Part shown: positions 1-8,100 of the stretch, in pieces
Position numbering within the stretch: position 1 is the first letter of the stretch
Layout of the letters: the number at the start of each line of letters is the position of its first letter
Assembly: GCF_015207665.1 (NCBI RefSeq)
Contig: NZ_JADEWL010000051.1
Span: forward strand, 1 to 42,913
DNA: 42,913 nt
Direction: 5' to 3'
Source of the DNA: Plectonema cf. radiosum LEGE 06105
GTDB lineage: Bacteria; Cyanobacteriota; Cyanobacteriia; Cyanobacteriales; Nostocaceae
Notes under the pieces: generated by a model
Told to the model about the DNA's origin: nothing
The model's input: only the letters and a program-made list of their open reading frames with translations
The model's database searches: none
Position numbers and translations under genes: made by a program

Positions 1-28
1 CCCCATCTCCCCATCTCCTTGTCCCCTT
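1..28. repeat. Short C-rich tandem repeat at window edge
   Basis: The first bases are imperfect copies of a CCCCATCT-like unit, typical of the short tandem repeats between genes in filamentous cyanobacteria. It lies just beyond the stop of the acetyltransferase gene and is cut by the window start. Confidence 0.5.
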
Positions 29-32
29 CGAT

Positions 33-482
33 TCACGCAGTCTGCAACATACCTGGAAAATTCCAATCATGTTGCTCAAATCCTAAGAATTTATAAAATT
101 GATGGTTACATTCTTTTTTTAAATTAGAAGACAACATTAATTTATAACATCCAGCTTCTTGACTCAGCTGCATTGCAGCTTTGATCATTTGCTGACCAAT
201 TCCGCGATCGCGAAGTTTGTGAGTCACACTCACGGCATCTAATACTGCATATTTATGATATTCTTGCTGCATCATTTTTGGTACGTGAAGCAGACTAAAT
301 GTACCTACAGGTTGATGATTTTCGTAAACAATATAAATGTGATAGTTAGGTATTTTGACAATCGCAGCGAAAATTTCTTCGGCTAAAACATTTGGTAAGG
401 GAGACTCACCATCCATTCCTGCACATAATTCGATCAGCAGGGGTACGTCTTCAAGGTTCGCGGTTCTAATATTGAGAGTCAT
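33..482 (-). CDS. GNAT-family N-acetyltransferase, PhnO-like
   Basis: This 149-residue protein has the GNAT fold order: an N-terminal IRTANLEDVPLL strand-helix, a central strand around AVLDAVSV, the acetyl-CoA loop RDRGIGQQMI (Q/RxxGxG/A type), and a C-terminal FYKFLGFEQ segment. Length and the C-terminal layout (LSSN..., then FYKFLGFEQ) resemble E. coli PhnO, the aminoalkylphosphonate N-acetyltransferase of about 144 residues. It lies 145 bp downstream of phnH on the same strand, so a role in phosphonate metabolism is a reasonable inference. The ATG is preceded by AGGAAT. A generic small-molecule acetyltransferase cannot be excluded, because the GNAT fold does not define the substrate. Confidence 0.8.
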   Translation of the reverse strand: MTLNIRTANLEDVPLLIELCAGMDGESPLPNVLAEEIFAAIVKIPNYHIYIVYENHQPVGTFSLLHVPKMMQQEYHKYAVLDAVSVTHKLRDRGIGQQMIKAAMQLSQEAGCYKLMLSSNLKKECNHQFYKFLGFEQHDWNFPGMLQTA

Positions 483-627
483 AGGTAGATTCCTGGTTTG
501 GAAAAGGTTAAAAACATTTCTGAGCGAGCGCTGTCTTGCTTAATTCGTAATTACCAACCAAATGCACCATTATTAATAAGTCAAAAAAAACCGGGTTTGT
601 TTACGAAAAATATAGTTAAAGATATAG

Positions 628-1212
628 TTAGAGATCAAAAGTAACCGTTCGCGGCAACCCCATAACCTGAGTCTCAGTAAATAAAAATACATCAATTCCT
701 TGAGGATAAGCTTGATGATTTGCTTTCCAACAATCCCAAAAACGAGCGGGTAATTTCGGCGAAATTTGCTGATTTGCTAAAATTCCCGGTCCAATTAATT
801 TTATAGATTGTCCTCCTTCCCAATTCTCAACTGGTATTAACAGCGTTGTTGAGGTTTCGGGGCGTTCTGCTGTACCCCAATTAAAATTTGATAGTTCCGG
901 TATTGTTTCTACATCATTAATCAGCGCAAAATTAGCTAAATTCGGCTGACTGACAAAACTACAACCCGTATGAAACAGCAACCAAGCTTTAAATTCGTTG
1001 GTAAATCCCGGCTGTAACCACACCTGAGTTTCTAAATCTAATAACGTTAAACAAGTTGCTGCATAAGCTGCTTTAACTTGTAAAAAGGTATCTTTGAGAA
1101 CTTCTAGATCAAAAACTTTACCGGGTTGCGCCATGGCTGCAAGTAAAGCTCGAAAAGTATCCTGGGCATCATGTACTGGATTTTTCAATCCTGGTAACTG
1201 CGTAATTCTCAT
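628..1212 (-). CDS. phnH: Carbon-phosphorus lyase subunit PhnH
   Basis: At 194 residues it matches the size of E. coli PhnH. PhnH belongs to the PhnG2H2I2J2 core complex that transfers alkylphosphonates onto ribose before C-P bond cleavage. Family features visible are the N-terminal NPVHDAQDTFRALLAAMAQPG segment region (a conserved FR.LL.AM..PG pattern) and the C-terminal GIDVFLF...LPRTV. Its ATG overlaps the phnG TGA in an ATGA junction, implying translational coupling. The catalytic subunits phnI-phnM are not in the window; they may lie to the left or elsewhere. Confidence 0.93.
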   Translation of the reverse strand: MRITQLPGLKNPVHDAQDTFRALLAAMAQPGKVFDLEVLKDTFLQVKAAYAATCLTLLDLETQVWLQPGFTNEFKAWLLFHTGCSFVSQPNLANFALINDVETIPELSNFNWGTAERPETSTTLLIPVENWEGGQSIKLIGPGILANQQISPKLPARFWDCWKANHQAYPQGIDVFLFTETQVMGLPRTVTFDL

Positions 1213-1667
1213 TGACCTTCTCCTCTAACTAGAGTAAAAAAATCTACTTTTGTCGCCGATGTTTGACGCTGTTCTAGTTCATGAGTACGCTGTATTGCTG
1301 CATTCAGTGGCTGTATCACCTCAGTTTCAATTCGTTTATACCAGGAAGGACATTGCAACAGTCCATCGCATACCGCAGCTAGTTCTGCATGACGACGCGA
1401 TCGCCCTTTTACATATCCAAATCCTGCAATGCACCCTTGATCGGCTTCTATCTGTATGACACAGCGAGTTATAGTAATTTCACCTAAGTTAAAATCACTA
1501 CCACTTCCCTCAATAGGACTCCTGACCATTGCACTACCAATTTCTGGCGATCGCAAAAAGTTATATTCGGGTAACAACCCTAACTGGTCAACTAATTCCT
1601 CCAGTTGCTTTAACTCAGCTTTTGCTAAAGTAGCCATACAGGCTTGTCTTTGTGTCTGGGATACCAT
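1209..1667 (-). CDS. phnG: Carbon-phosphorus lyase subunit PhnG
   Basis: At 152 residues it is close to E. coli PhnG (150). Conserved features include RSPEIGSAMVR, GEITITRC, GFGYVKGRSRRHAELAAVCDGLLQ and the C-terminal TKVDFFTLVRG, which match the family pattern (HAE..A..DAL, VDFFTMVRG). PhnG is a non-catalytic core subunit of the C-P lyase complex. The gene is first in the leftward operon and is divergent from the PhnF-type regulator, with a 413-bp intergenic region holding an operator-like palindrome. No clear ribosome binding site is visible before the ATG; the start is chosen because the N-terminus then aligns with E. coli PhnG. Confidence 0.93.
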   Translation of the reverse strand: MVSQTQRQACMATLAKAELKQLEELVDQLGLLPEYNFLRSPEIGSAMVRSPIEGSGSDFNLGEITITRCVIQIEADQGCIAGFGYVKGRSRRHAELAAVCDGLLQCPSWYKRIETEVIQPLNAAIQRTHELEQRQTSATKVDFFTLVRGEGQ

Positions 1668-2080
1668 AAATCAAAATAATAGGTATCAAATCCTTATCAT
1701 TATCATTAATGATTTAATCAGGATTTAATAATAATTTTATTCCCCGCATAAGAAACACAGGATAATTAGAGATAAAACAAAAAAACTAAACCTATGACAG
1801 ATAATTCGTAATTAAATTTACTTAATTAGTTTGCTGAAATTTCATATATCGCAACCGCTGAAAATCAACAAAACTAATCTTAATTAGACTTGTTTTCAAT
1901 TAACAGACATCACGAAAATACAAAAATTGAACCAACACTAATATTAATTACAAAATCTACTTCAACACCCTAATGTAATATATATTTTCAAAATTTCGGT
2001 CACTTGTCTAGACATCTAGACAATCACAGATATGTTAACTTAATTACGACGATTTGACAACAAGAATTTATGACTAAATT
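1668..2080. promoter_or_regulatory. Divergent phnG/phnF promoter region
   Basis: This 413-bp AT-rich region separates the divergent phnG and phnF-like genes and must contain both promoters. The clearest element is the 20-bp palindrome at 2004-2023. A small palindrome (ATCATTAATGAT) lies at 1702-1713 close to phnG. No other coding region is seen. Confidence 0.6.
2004..2023. promoter_or_regulatory. Palindromic operator, probable PhnF/HutC-type binding site
   Basis: Two perfect 9-bp arms (TTGTCTAGA and TCTAGACAA) flank a CA spacer. The core TGTCTAGACA is itself a palindrome and resembles known HutC-subfamily GntR operators, such as the DasR box with core TGGTCTAGACCA. It sits 57 bp upstream of the phnF-like start. 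Autoregulation and control of phnGH by the adjacent regulator is an inference from position and family. Confidence 0.7.
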
Positions 2081-2815
2081 ATGAAGCGCGAAACCTTGCC
2101 GATATATATTCAGATAGCAGCCCAAATCCGAGAAAGTATTAATGAGGGAATTTACAAAAAAGGTGAGAAACTGCCTTCAGAAGCTCAATTTTCTCAACAA
2201 TTTGCCGTAAATCGCCATACTATTAGACAAGCAATTGCGTTATTAAAAATTGAAGGATTGTTAAGAGTTGATCGAGGAAGGGGTATGTTTGTAGCAGAGA
2301 AAACAATTCGCTACCCCATTGGTAAAAGAGTACGCTATAACCAAGCATTAAAAGCGCAAGGTCGTCAAGGTCGTTACGAACTAATACGCACGATAGAAGT
2401 GAATGCCGATTCTTCAGTTGCAGAAAATTTACAAATAAACCAAGGTGAACCAGTAGCGTTGATAGAACGTCTTGGTTTTGCAGACTCCGATCCAATTGTT
2501 GTTGCTACAAGTTATTTTCCCCTCAAGTTATTCCCAGACTTGTTAGCGACAAAAAACATTGAATTATTGCAAGAAATAAAATCAATATCCAAATTAATGC
2601 AGCATCTGTACAATTGTGACCATATCCGCCGCAGTACCAGCGTTTCCTCCCGTTTAATTCAGCCCCAAGATGCTAGATTACTGCAAGTAGCTCTTAACCA
2701 ACCAATCCTATTAGTAGAATCCGTAAATCTCAACCAATCAGGAGATATAATCGAATACGGCGTAACCAGATTTCGCGGAGACAAAGTACAGTTAGATTTT
2801 GAAAATCCAGTTTGA
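2081..2815 (+). CDS. phnF: GntR/HutC-family transcriptional regulator, PhnF-like
   Basis: This 244-residue protein has an N-terminal winged helix-turn-helix (about 1-70; LPIYIQIAAQIRESI, GEKLPSEAQFSQQFAVNRHTIRQAI, RVDRGRGMFVA) followed by a UTRA ligand-binding domain (about 85-240; NQGEPVALIERLGFADSDPIVVATSYFP and the final FRGDKVQLDFE). This architecture and length match PhnF, which regulates phosphonate uptake and degradation genes. It is divergent from phnGH across a palindromic site typical of the subfamily. The inducer is unknown. The symbol rests on context as well as sequence. Confidence 0.85.
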   Translation: MKRETLPIYIQIAAQIRESINEGIYKKGEKLPSEAQFSQQFAVNRHTIRQAIALLKIEGLLRVDRGRGMFVAEKTIRYPIGKRVRYNQALKAQGRQGRYELIRTIEVNADSSVAENLQINQGEPVALIERLGFADSDPIVVATSYFPLKLFPDLLATKNIELLQEIKSISKLMQHLYNCDHIRRSTSVSSRLIQPQDARLLQVALNQPILLVESVNLNQSGDIIEYGVTRFRGDKVQLDFENPV

Positions 2816-2975
2816 AGAATTGGTAATGGGCAGAAAAGCACCAGAGATAGTTAGTAGTTAGTAGTTGGTAGTTGATAGTGGATGGTTGGTAGTGGATAGT
2901 TGACAGTTGGTAGTGGTTGGGAGTTTTTCACCTTAGACCTTTCACCTTAAACCTTTAACCTTTGACCTTAAACCT
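2816..2975. repeat. Two heptanucleotide-type tandem repeat tracts
   Basis: From about 2849 to 2922 there are imperfect copies of a TAGTTGG/TAGTTAG unit. From about 2929 to 2988 there are copies of a different unit (ACCTTTA/ACCTTTG/ACCTTAA). Such heptamer tracts are typical of heterocystous cyanobacterial intergenic DNA. The second tract runs into the 3' end of the reductase gene and encodes its last residues. Confidence 0.85.
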
Positions 2976-3845
2976 TTAACCTTTGACCTCTAATAGTTGT
3001 TCTTGTAAACTTAACGGTGCATAACCCAATTTAAAAGCTTTGGAACTGTCTAAAGAAACATCCTGTGGTCTGGGTGCTGCCATTTTAACATCTTGTTGTT
3101 TACTAGCTTTAATTTTGGCTGTGGAAATTTCAAATGTTTCTACTAATAAGCGACCAAAATCATAACGTGAAACTCTTTCTTTTCCTCCTAAATGAATAAT
3201 TCCTTGAACTTTCTCTACCGCTAATAATAATCCTTTAGCGGCTGTTTTGCCATTTACCGGAGTGCGGAATTCATCTATAAATAACTTTAATTCTTTTCCT
3301 TCTTGAAGTATTTTAATAAATGATTGTAAAAAACTAGAAGCTGTAGGAGTTGCATTCCCAAACATTAAAGGCATTCTACAAATTGCAGCTTGAGGATAAC
3401 GTTCTAATATCCCCATTTCCGCCATAACTTTGTGTTCGCCGTAAATATTTACCGGATTTACGCTGTCTGTTTCCTGATAAAAACCCTTCAAACCATCAAA
3501 CACTAAATCTGTTGAAGTGAATACGTAAGGAATGGAATTATCTGCACATAACCCCGCAATATTCAAGGATGCTGTCACATTAATTAACAAGGATTCTTCG
3601 GGATGAATTTGACAATAATTCGGTTGAGATTGTGCAGCAGTATGAATAACCGCTGCTGGTTGTATTTCTTTAAATACTGTTTTGACTTCTGCAAAATTAG
3701 TTAAATCAGCTTTTACCAGTTTAATCCCCGGAATTTCTAAGCTATGAGAAAAATATGTCCCGTAAACATCCCATTCCATATTTGCTAATTGACATAAATG
3801 CCATCCCAGAAACCCGCTTGCACCAGTAATTAAAAGTTTTTTCAT
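2976..3845 (-). CDS. NAD(P)-dependent sugar epimerase/reductase, RmlD-like
   Basis: This 289-residue protein has an N-terminal Rossmann motif (KKLLITGASGFLGWHL), a TAAQSQPNYCQ segment, STDLVFDG, and YGEHKVMAE, which carries the YxxxK catalytic pair of extended short-chain dehydrogenases. This pattern fits RmlD-type dTDP-4-dehydrorhamnose reductases and related SDR proteins. The ATG at 3845 is preferred: it places the Rossmann strand at the very N-terminus, while the upstream alternative at 3872 is a TTG overlapping the previous gene. Its C-terminus (LLEVKG) is encoded inside the heptamer repeat tract. The actual substrate cannot be deduced. Confidence 0.82.
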   Translation of the reverse strand: MKKLLITGASGFLGWHLCQLANMEWDVYGTYFSHSLEIPGIKLVKADLTNFAEVKTVFKEIQPAAVIHTAAQSQPNYCQIHPEESLLINVTASLNIAGLCADNSIPYVFTSTDLVFDGLKGFYQETDSVNPVNIYGEHKVMAEMGILERYPQAAICRMPLMFGNATPTASSFLQSFIKILQEGKELKLFIDEFRTPVNGKTAAKGLLLAVEKVQGIIHLGGKERVSRYDFGRLLVETFEISTAKIKASKQQDVKMAAPRPQDVSLDSSKAFKLGYAPLSLQEQLLEVKG

Positions 3846-3855
3846 TGGTTGATTA

Positions 3856-4428
3856 TTAATTATCTTGCCCAAATTCTACGTCTTCGTAAATTTCTGCCAT
3901 TGTAATTTCAACATCAACCGATTGTAATTGTAAAATATTGTCTTGAGTGAAAATTTGCATCAACCAGTTATTTTGATAAATTTTTCGATAAAGTTCTACT
4001 TTCATCTCTGATTGATGAACTAAAATATATTCTTGTAAACTTGGTAATTGGCGGTAATTAAATAACTTTTCGTTACGATCTATACGTTCTGTAATTGGTG
4101 AAATAACTTCTACAATCAAACAAGGACGAGTTTTGAAATATAATTCTCTATCTTCAGAATCACGAACAACTGATACTTCTGGATAATAAAAAGCATTTAT
4201 TGGTTCAATTCTTATTTTCATATCAGATGTAAAAACCTGACAATCACTACCGTACAACTGAGTACGCAATCTTGCAAATAGATTCTCAGCAATAATTTTG
4301 AGATTATGAGAATCCTTAAGCACCGGATAAACTTGTCCTGCAATATATTCGTGACGTACTATACTTTCTAAATCAAATTGCAAATATTCATCGATAGTTG
4401 AATCTATAAATTTTGCTTGAGAATACAT
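3856..4428 (-). CDS. Uma2-family protein (DUF820, PD-(D/E)XK nuclease fold)
   Basis: This 190-residue protein has the hallmarks of the Uma2 family that is greatly expanded in cyanobacteria: an N-terminal RHEYIAGQVYP, then YYPEVSVVRD, RPCLIVEVISPIT, DRNEKLFNYRQLPSLQEYILV. The acidic pairs in PEVSVV and VEVISP are the positions used by the PD-(D/E)XK fold. The family is annotated as putative restriction-like endonucleases, with biological role largely unknown. It lies 10 bp upstream of the reductase start on the same strand and may be cotranscribed. Confidence 0.88.
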   Translation of the reverse strand: MYSQAKFIDSTIDEYLQFDLESIVRHEYIAGQVYPVLKDSHNLKIIAENLFARLRTQLYGSDCQVFTSDMKIRIEPINAFYYPEVSVVRDSEDRELYFKTRPCLIVEVISPITERIDRNEKLFNYRQLPSLQEYILVHQSEMKVELYRKIYQNNWLMQIFTQDNILQLQSVDVEITMAEIYEDVEFGQDN

Positions 4429-4651
4429 AGTTATTTAAATTGCGGTATTTTAACTTATCATACCGAGTTTCACAAGTTATTTTCTATCCCTAATTTAAAG
4501 ATTCAAAAAATATTTTATTTTTATTTTATACACAATTATTCAAAAAAGGACAAGGAGTTAGTACCACCGGAGTTAGTACCACCGGAGTTAGTACCACCGG
4601 AGTTAAGATTTATCTATACCGAAACTTCCCCATCCTCCAAACCCCAATTCC
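4429..4651. other. Intergenic spacer containing a 15-bp tandem repeat
   Basis: This short AT-rich spacer contains three perfect copies of GGAGTTAGTACCACC at 4554-4598 plus a partial fourth copy to 4605. No convincing gene is present. Confidence 0.6.
4554..4605. repeat. 15-bp tandem repeat, three full copies
   Basis: The unit GGAGTTAGTACCACC starts at 4554, 4569 and 4584 and is followed by a partial copy GGAGTTA. The copies are identical, so the expansion is recent. Confidence 0.95.
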
Positions 4652-5395
4652 CTAATTAAGTAAATCTCGAAACTGCTCAGTGTTGCGTACTTTAGCAAAA
4701 TCTGGGTCAGTTTTCGCTAGTTTTTCGTACTTACCTGGAAGCAGTTTCATCGCTTTTTGTAGATTACTAATTGCTGCTGTAGTGTTTTTTTGCAAAGCAT
4801 AAGTACAAGCTTTGTTGTAATAGGCTTGATGCTTGTTCGGTTCGATCGCAATGGCTTTGTCGTAAGATGCTAAGGCTTGGGAATATTGCTGCAATTTTGT
4901 CAGAGCAATGCCTCGATTAATCCAAGCTTCGTATTTTTTGGGTTCGATGGCAATGGCTTTGTCATAAGATGTTATCGCTTCTTGATGTAGCTGCATCGCG
5001 GATAGAGTGTTCCCCCGGTTGTACCATGCTTCATGTTTTTGAGGCTGAATCGCGATCGCCCTATCATAAGAATCTAACGCTTGTCCATGTCGCTCTAAAG
5101 AGAATAAAGCATTTCCCCTGTTAATCCAAGCTTCTGCGTTATTGGGTGTAGTTGCAATCACCCGATTGTAAATTGCGATCGCGTCTTCGTAACGATTCGC
5201 TTCTAATAATTCCGATCCTTGAATAAATAAGTCTTCAGCTTCCTTTATTTCAGAGGCTTGTATCAGCAACTGGGCAACATTGGTTTCTTGCACTACTCTT
5301 TTGCTGCCTTGTCTTGTTAATTCTGCCTCATCACTACAACCAAAAATCAAAGAAGTAGTTAAAAAATAGGCAACAAAACGGCTCCAAAATGCCAT
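4652..5395 (-). CDS. TPR-repeat lipoprotein
   Basis: This 247-residue protein starts with a short lipoprotein signal (hydrophobic stretch ending LIFGC, lipidated Cys at about residue 20). From about residue 55 it contains at least four consecutive 34-residue tetratricopeptide repeats with the pattern AWINRGNAL...ALDSYDRAIAI.P and AWYNRGNTL...AITSYDKAIAIEP. A conserved C-terminal segment has the pattern DPDFAKVRNTEQFRDLL. TPR domains mediate protein-protein interaction; location is predicted to be membrane-attached and periplasm-facing. Partner unknown. Confidence 0.87.
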   Translation of the reverse strand: MAFWSRFVAYFLTTSLIFGCSDEAELTRQGSKRVVQETNVAQLLIQASEIKEAEDLFIQGSELLEANRYEDAIAIYNRVIATTPNNAEAWINRGNALFSLERHGQALDSYDRAIAIQPQKHEAWYNRGNTLSAMQLHQEAITSYDKAIAIEPKKYEAWINRGIALTKLQQYSQALASYDKAIAIEPNKHQAYYNKACTYALQKNTTAAISNLQKAMKLLPGKYEKLAKTDPDFAKVRNTEQFRDLLN

Positions 5396-6141
5396 ATCGC
5401 ATCCATAGAAATCATATTATTTAGAATACAGCTTTTTATTCTATTTAACAAGTATCCATCTTTTTCTTAATTAATTTATTAATTTATTGAATATATTTAT
5501 ATTTTTATCTATTTAGTAGTATAATACTTGCCATTCATTAAATGATTTTTGATTTTCTCTACGACATACTATACAAGCAAGCAGGAATATATCAGCTTTA
5601 CATTTTTTATTTAATGAATTTATAATACGAGCTTACATTTAATCGGGCTGCTTTTAACAAGATATTAATCGATTGCTTATGGAGTTATATATAGGCGATA
5701 CAAAGTAAAGTATCTCGATTTAAATATCTCGATTTAAATATCTCGATTTAAAATATGTAACTAACAAACTATTTGAGCGTATAATTTAAATCGTCAACAA
5801 CAATGTCAATAGTAATTATATATACATCCACTTAAATTATTTAACTCATTAATTAAAGTAAGTTAAAGTTTGCCTAAATATAGTGTTAATAGCTAAAAAT
5901 AATACATTTATCATTAAGCAAAAAAAAGCTGAACTTAGACGATACAATATGTAAAAAAATATTTTAACTAGTAACAAGTAAATTAAATTACCACCAAACA
6001 CAAAAATATCCAAGTCTAAATATTCAAAAAAGAATTTGATATAAATGTAAAAAATAGTACCTTTGTGATTACGAATGAGCTCACCCTGGGAAAAATTATT
6101 CCCAATGTTCAACCTATAACTGCTGATGCCAAAATATAATC
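5396..6141. other. AT-rich intergenic region without a convincing gene
   Basis: Very AT-rich sequence with a 14-bp tandem repeat at 5711-5752. A leftward open frame at 5849-6112 looks like low-complexity AT-rich translation (Phe, Ile, Leu, Tyr) and is not accepted. Promoters of the flanking divergent genes are expected here, but none can be placed with confidence. Confidence 0.55.
5711..5752. repeat. 14-bp tandem repeat, three copies
   Basis: TATCTCGATTTAAA is repeated three times head to tail without mismatch. Confidence 0.93.
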
Positions 6142-7470
6142 ATGTCAATTGAATCTAACTCCCACTCATCGCAACCTCCGAACCTGCAACCCCCATCTGA
6201 AGACAAATGGCAACCGGATGACTTTGAAGATGCAGGTGATACAAGCCAGTTATCCAACGGGCTTAGCGTGCAACAACTTAACTCGGCGATAGCTTCAGTG
6301 CAGTCTCAAGAAAATATGACAGCTTTACAACAAGCTCGTTCCTCATTTTCAACCAGTACTTCTACCACACTGACGGTGAAGACACGAGCATTATTAATTA
6401 CTTTATTGTCAATTATTCTGACACTTGTAGGAATAGCCATAAATCTTCCAATACTTGGCATTGCTGGAACCGCAGTCACTTTATCTTTATCCGTAATAAT
6501 ACTATTTCCGTGGCTAAAAACTGTAATTACCGACTTGCTAACACCCCAACAGCGAGCATTGATTATTGGTTTTTTGGGTATAATCGTCGCAGTTGCTGGC
6601 TTATTTAAATTCATTCCCGGCACAATTGACTGGAATGTTTCGGGAACTTTAGCAGAGTGGTTTGGCGCTTTAGGACAAATTCTCATCGCCGTCATCGCGG
6701 TTTATGTTGCTTGGCGACAATATGTTATCTCCAAAGATTTAACGATTCAGCAAAACCTGCTAACTATTCAGCAAAATAATATTACTCAACAGCAGACAAT
6801 TGACACATATTTTCAAGGCATTTCCGATTTAGTATTAGATCAACAAGGATTTTTGGAAGATTGGCCCCAAGAAAGATTGCTTGCAGAAGGACGTACTGCT
6901 GCAATTTTGAGCAGCGTTGACGCAGTTGGTAAAGCCAAAATTCTCCGCTTTTTATCTCGTTCTAAATTGCTCACACCACTAAAACGAGACGGACATCTCG
7001 GTAGAGCAATTCTTGACGGTAGCGGAGGTTATGCAGAAGATTTAGTTTCGGGAGTGCGGGTTATAGACTTGGGTGTAATGCTTGCGGGTGCGAAACTTTC
7101 CGGCACAGATTTGCGCTGGACGGATTTGAGTGAAGCCAATTTAGTACGGGTTAATTTCAGTCATTGCGACTTAGTGAAAGCTAATCTTTGCCGCACCATT
7201 TTATATGAAGCTGACTTATCTAGTGCTGATTTAAACGGAACTCAATTGTTTTACGGTTCCGTAGAAACAGCATCACCCCGTAGTCGCTTACATCCACCTA
7301 ATTATAAAACGGGGGAACGTACTGGTGCAGTAGTAGAAAACGCTAATTTTACCAACGTCAAACGAATGTCCCAAGCCAACCGTCATTATTGTTGCAATTG
7401 GTGCGGTGAAAAAACCCGAAACACCATTCCCGGTGGTTGTGAAGGGATTGAGAATAAATTAAGAAGGTAA
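6142..7470 (+). CDS. Pentapeptide-repeat membrane protein with Cys-rich tail
   Basis: This 442-residue protein has a polar N-terminus (about 1-75), a membrane region with four hydrophobic segments (about 80-190, e.g. ALLITLLSIILTLVGIAI and ALIIGFLGIIVAVAGLF), a Gln-rich linker (about 195-225), a cytosolic helical part, and about 10-12 pentapeptide repeats (A(D/N)LXX, residues about 315-375: LSGTDLRWTDLSEANL, KANL, YEADLSSADLNGTQL). The C-terminus has clustered cysteines (C417, C418, C421, C433) that could bind a metal. Pentapeptide repeats form a right-handed quadrilateral beta-helix; a function cannot be assigned. The start is the first ATG after a non-coding region. Confidence 0.87.
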   Translation: MSIESNSHSSQPPNLQPPSEDKWQPDDFEDAGDTSQLSNGLSVQQLNSAIASVQSQENMTALQQARSSFSTSTSTTLTVKTRALLITLLSIILTLVGIAINLPILGIAGTAVTLSLSVIILFPWLKTVITDLLTPQQRALIIGFLGIIVAVAGLFKFIPGTIDWNVSGTLAEWFGALGQILIAVIAVYVAWRQYVISKDLTIQQNLLTIQQNNITQQQTIDTYFQGISDLVLDQQGFLEDWPQERLLAEGRTAAILSSVDAVGKAKILRFLSRSKLLTPLKRDGHLGRAILDGSGGYAEDLVSGVRVIDLGVMLAGAKLSGTDLRWTDLSEANLVRVNFSHCDLVKANLCRTILYEADLSSADLNGTQLFYGSVETASPRSRLHPPNYKTGERTGAVVENANFTNVKRMSQANRHYCCNWCGEKTRNTIPGGCEGIENKLRR

Positions 7471-7508
7471 TTGGTAATTGGTAATTGGTAATTGGTAATG
7501 GGTAATGG
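7466..7508. repeat. Heptanucleotide tandem repeat (GGTAATT)
   Basis: Four consecutive GGTAATT units followed by degenerate GGTAATG copies begin at the stop codon of the pentapeptide-repeat gene. This is the typical heptamer repeat of heterocystous cyanobacteria. Confidence 0.92.
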
Positions 7509-7696
7509 AAAATTAATAATATTTTCCGATTATAATAACTAACTAATTAGCGGAACCTGATGTAATTAGTAATTCAAAAATCATTTACAGGTTGGATTGT
7601 ATTGGACAGTTTATTACTCAATTAATTCATAAAATAAAGCGGCTCTTGTGTAATAGCTATATTTTTGTAATTTTTTCAACCTGTGAACCAGATAAG

Positions 7697-7927
7697 ATGA
7701 TTTTATTATCTTTAATTTTAGGACTAATATTAGGCTATCTATTTAGCGGCAAAGAAGGTAGCTTAATTAGTATCAAATTTTATATCAATGTCAATTTCAG
7801 TAATAATTTAAATCACAACGGTAATCATAATGGAAATAATAATGGAAATAATAACGGAAATAATAACGGAAATGATAATTTAAATAACAATCAAGATAAC
7901 GGGAATGAGAATGAAGTTAAGAGTTAG
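7697..7927 (+). CDS. Small membrane-anchored protein with Asn/Gly-rich repeat tail
   Basis: The 76-residue product has a single hydrophobic N-terminal segment (ILLSLILGLILGYLF) and a C-terminal low-complexity tail built from NNNG/NNGN units (about residues 38-75). The tail is encoded by a 12-bp tandem repeat of the AATAATAACGGA type, so its length is probably variable. The ATG at 7697 is preferred over a TTG start at 7592, which would add 35 residues without a recognisable feature. Family and function are unrecognised; it could be a surface-exposed or matrix-interacting peptide, or a marginal gene. Confidence 0.5.
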   Translation: MILLSLILGLILGYLFSGKEGSLISIKFYINVNFSNNLNHNGNHNGNNNGNNNGNNNGNDNLNNNQDNGNENEVKS

Positions 7928-8100
7928 GAAAACAGAAATATTGAATTATTCAAAATCAGAAACCACTATTCGATAAACCGCCGTAAAATTCGGCGAATAT
8001 CACAATACCCTGACTCGGTGCTGAAAAGTTTACTTGATTAACTTTTTCTTTGTTGTACTAATAAAAATTACCACTAAAACCATCGAGTCACTTTTAGCCT

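Noticed and set aside
1692-1713. Fur/Zur-like sequence (repeated ATGATA, palindrome ATCATTAATGAT) before phnG
   Set aside because: The region is very AT-rich and only partial symmetry is present; phosphonate genes give no reason for iron or zinc control.
4417-4659. Rightward 80-codon frame overlapping the Uma2 start
   Set aside because: Its only distinctive part (VPPEL repeats) comes from the 15-bp DNA repeat; the rest is AT-rich and it overlaps the Uma2 and TPR gene ends.
5849-6112. Leftward 87-codon open frame in the AT-rich gap before the pentapeptide gene
   Set aside because: The translation is low-complexity (Phe, Ile, Leu, Tyr), with no ribosome site or recognisable motif.
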